A DNA stretch of 64,000 nt from Thiogranum longum (GTDB lineage Bacteria; Pseudomonadota; Gammaproteobacteria; DSM-19610): contig NZ_SMFX01000001.1 of NCBI RefSeq assembly GCF_004339085.1, forward strand, positions 629,580 through 693,579, given 5' to 3'. Made by a program: the position numbers and the translations under genes. The notes under the pieces are model-generated. The model saw nothing but the letters and a program-made list of their open reading frames with translations. It ran no database searches and was not told where the DNA came from. The first letter of the stretch is position 1. Each line of letters opens with the position of its first letter. Below are positions 62,017 to 64,000 of the stretch, piece by piece.

Positions 62017-62538
62017 ATGCAACAGATCAGGGTGCGGGCTGAAACTCCCGACGACTTCAGCGCGATTGATGTCGTGAATCTCAGTGCTTTTGAAGGTGAG
62101 GCCGAGGCGCAACTCATTGGTGAATTACGAAAGTCACCAACCTTCATACCGGACCTGTCGCTGGTGGCAGAGCTCAATGGCCGTATTGTTGGCCATGTGG
62201 TGTTGTCCAGGGTCAAGCTTGTTTCCGATCAGGGTGAAAGCGAAATACTTGCACTGGGTCCGATGTCGGTCGTGCCCTCGCAATCACACCGGGGTATTGG
62301 CTCGGAACTTATCGATGCTGCCGTTGCACGAGCCAAACCGCTTTGCTACAACGCCATCGTGGTGGCCGGGCACCCCGATTATTACTTGCGCTTCGGATTC
62401 AGGCCGGCATCTGAATGGGGCGTGACCTGTAATCTGCCAATACCGGATGATGCCCTGACGGCAATGGAATTGGTCGATGGTGCCCTGTCAGGTGGGGGAG
62501 TTGTCGAGTATCCCGACTTGTTCAAGGCATTATTCTAG
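62017..62538 (+). CDS. GNAT-family N-acetyltransferase (YhbS-like)
   Basis: A 173-residue acetyltransferase with IRVRAETPDDFSAIDVVN at the start, the acetyl-CoA site LGPMSVVPSQSHRGIGSELID and YYLRFGFRPASEWGV near the end, a pattern of the YhbS group. The substrate is unknown. ATG 62017 gives the family N-terminus. Divergent from the FimX-like gene; its stop codon abuts a repeat element. Confidence 0.9.
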   Translation: MQQIRVRAETPDDFSAIDVVNLSAFEGEAEAQLIGELRKSPTFIPDLSLVAELNGRIVGHVVLSRVKLVSDQGESEILALGPMSVVPSQSHRGIGSELIDAAVARAKPLCYNAIVVAGHPDYYLRFGFRPASEWGVTCNLPIPDDALTAMELVDGALSGGGVVEYPDLFKALF

Positions 62539-62673
62539 GGGAACTCTGATTAATTCATATTCCGTCATTCTGGCGTATGCCAGAATCCGGTGGTTTCAAT
62601 GAGATGGATGCCGGTACCGGATCGAGTCCGGCACAGGCTCTGCGCTGGCATGACGGATTAATCAGAGGTTCCC
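62538..62673. repeat. MITE-like element with terminal inverted repeats and internal palindromes
   Basis: Ends GGGGAACTCTGATTAAT (62538-62554) and ATTAATCAGAGGTTCCC (62657-62673) are inverted repeats with one extra G. Inside are a hairpin ATTCTGGC/GCCAGAAT (62567-62586), a second TGCCGG/CCGGCA (62609-62633) and inverted copies of CCGTCAT/ATGACGG. It has no coding capacity and resembles small non-autonomous elements. The inner hairpin shares its core with 4399-4418. Confidence 0.75.
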
Positions 62674-62721
62674 TGGAAAAGCCTCTGTTTTCCTGCTATC
62701 CGGTATGGACCGGTGTCAAGG

Positions 62722-64000
62722 CTACAACAGCTCCCAGACATCATCGAAGTCGCTACTCATCGTTTTTGAAGCGGGTTTCTTTTGACCGGGGAGCTTTATT
62801 TCGCCCAGTGCCGTGAACTGGAACTGGGCAAAGCTGCCGGTGTTCTCCACCAGTTTTGTCAGCTCAACGCGGACATTTTTTCCATGGCAGTTGATAACGG
62901 CCGAGTCACCGACCCTGAAGGGTGGTGAGGGCAGCAACAGGGTTGCGCTCTGCTGTATGCTGGCAATTTCAGGTAGCAGCAAGCCGCGGGTAAATTCATG
63001 GTTTTTCGTTCCCCGCTGTTCAGGCTGTCCGGCAATTGCAACGGCGCCCGGTGACAGCATTTGTACACCGAGTTCCAGCCCGCGTTTGTCGGCAAATTTC
63101 AGCCAGCGAATTACGCCCAGCCGCCAGTGAAATGTATCCGGGTCACTTTCTTCACGGATTCCCAGCAATTCGCCTACCTGGGCACGGGTGGTTTCAAGGT
63201 TGTCCCACAACAGGCAGTATCCGCCGGCGCTGATATTGACCATTTTCCAGTTCTGGGTGCGGTGGCTGGTGTTGATCTGCATCCCGGAAGCCGCACGGGC
63301 TACAGCCGTTTCCAGATTGGAGGGCAGCGCTTCTCCTTCAATCCGGTAGTTCATTTCCCACACGTCAGGCATATTACCTTCGCTTGCCCTTACATCACGT
63401 GCGCCAAAGCTGGCAGGTTCCTGAATATGCGGGACGGGCCCCGGGTCGGCGGAAAGATCGGTGTGACACTTTTTGCTGACGGGTGTCTGGTTGAAGACGG
63501 CCTCGCCACTGACAAAATAGTGGATAGAACTCAACCCCATCGACACGATGACCTGTGACTGGTCTTTTACACGGGAATAACGGCGTTTTGGCATAACACC
63601 CCATACCAGCATCAGGTGCTTGATTGTGGACAGTTTAATGCCGGTCGGGCGACTTTCCCGGGTTTCGCTTATGGCCTTGCGGGCATGCTCTGCAAGGCGG
63701 CCTGTATCCAGGGTTCGGGTAGTACCGCAATTCTCGTTGGTATCCCTGAGGACAAGATAACTGGGAGGCTCATCGCTATCCAGATTTACGGAAAAGAGTG
63801 CGTTCGGTTTTTCTTCGAGCATTTTAAGGTCGCTGAATTTTGCCCAGTCTTCCAGTGCATTATAGATATCTTCAGCTTCACCATGGCGAAGGCGATAAGG
63901 GCAGGCCAGCGCGAGCAGTAAAATTTGTTTGTAGCAGTCTGTGACAGTTGATGTGTGTTGAACGGCCGCAACAACGTCCATGACTTTATTGCGATGCAGG
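62722..64000 (-). CDS. PilZ-like protein, C-terminal part (5' truncated by window edge)
   Basis: The frame is open to the right edge; at least 425 residues are visible and no start can be fixed, though an in-frame ATG occurs at 63981. Motifs of PilZ type are seen: RRYSR (RxxxR form) followed by KDQSQVIVSMG, and NISAGGYCL (NxSxxG form) about 110 residues later. The distance is longer than in a normal PilZ domain, so the domain may be split or these may be halves of two domains. The protein has no membrane segment. It could be a cyclic di-GMP receptor; family not named. Confidence 0.65.
   Translation of the reverse strand, partial: LHRNKVMDVVAAVQHTSTVTDCYKQILLLALACPYRLRHGEAEDIYNALEDWAKFSDLKMLEEKPNALFSVNLDSDEPPSYLVLRDTNENCGTTRTLDTGRLAEHARKAISETRESRPTGIKLSTIKHLMLVWGVMPKRRYSRVKDQSQVIVSMGLSSIHYFVSGEAVFNQTPVSKKCHTDLSADPGPVPHIQEPASFGARDVRASEGNMPDVWEMNYRIEGEALPSNLETAVARAASGMQINTSHRTQNWKMVNISAGGYCLLWDNLETTRAQVGELLGIREESDPDTFHWRLGVIRWLKFADKRGLELGVQMLSPGAVAIAGQPEQRGTKNHEFTRGLLLPEIASIQQSATLLLPSPPFRVGDSAVINCHGKNVRVELTKLVENTGSFAQFQFTALGEIKLPGQKKPASKTMSSDFDDVWELL

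Overview
This is a piece of a gammaproteobacterial chromosome, made almost wholly of core genes with compact spacing and moderately GC-rich codon use. Several gene orders fit that class: dapA-bamC, gcvR next to a Bcp-type peroxiredoxin, glyA-nrdR-ribD-ribE-ribBX-ribH-nusB, xseB-ispA-dxs, thiL-pgpA, and parE/parC with a FimX-like gene nearby. A free-living, motile, redox-versatile bacterium is suggested by three chemoreceptors, five proteins related to cyclic di-GMP, a di-haem peroxidase, MsrPQ and a rubrerythrin cluster. The exact genus cannot be read from the sequence. I see no rRNA, tRNA, CRISPR array, prophage or complete insertion sequence.

Layout. 0-2 kb: two tandem chemoreceptors, the first cut by the window edge. 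2-4.4 kb: a LysR regulator, a small unknown protein and an AI-2E/PerM-type permease. 4.4-8 kb (minus strand): galT-gcvR-peroxiredoxin-phoH. 8.2-11 kb: dapA, bamC and a metallo-hydrolase. 11-18.8 kb: a third chemoreceptor, purL and msrPQ. 18.9-25 kb: a periplasmic unknown, ettA, a GGDEF-EAL protein and a di-haem cytochrome c peroxidase. 25.4-31.1 kb: glyA, nrdR and the riboflavin operon ending in nusB. 31.2-38.1 kb: cfa, a RhlE-type helicase, a YaiI-family protein, a second GGDEF-EAL protein and small proteins; this block separates nusB from thiL-pgpA (38.2-39.7 kb). 40.3-45.4 kb (minus strand): a possible b-type cytochrome, xseB, ispA, dxs, a PTPS/QueD protein and folE2. 45.7-48.2 kb: rubrerythrin, a two-CCG-domain iron-sulfur protein and a DUF3501 protein. 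48.3-50.5 kb: LemA, a GIDE-type membrane protein with an EF-hand loop, and a small heat-shock protein behind a heat-shock-type promoter. 51.2-64 kb: parE, a large protein with two PilZ domains, parC, a DsrC-like protein without the catalytic cysteines, a DUF1015 protein, a FimX-like protein, an acetyltransferase and a truncated PilZ-like protein.

Themes. The riboflavin enzyme at 29.0 kb is a RibBX hybrid whose second domain has lost the zinc cysteines of GTP cyclohydrolase II. Cyclic di-GMP signalling is concentrated at the right end: an internally duplicated double-PilZ protein lies between the two topoisomerase IV genes, and a FimX-like protein with degenerate catalytic motifs lies close by. 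The two parts that look least explained are the LemA-GIDE(EF-hand) pair and the rubrerythrin-CCG-DUF3501 operon. The latter has a clear promoter, a candidate operator and a hairpin-rich spacer. Two copies of one dispersed palindromic repeat, with compensatory changes in the stem, lie at 4.4 and 62.6 kb.
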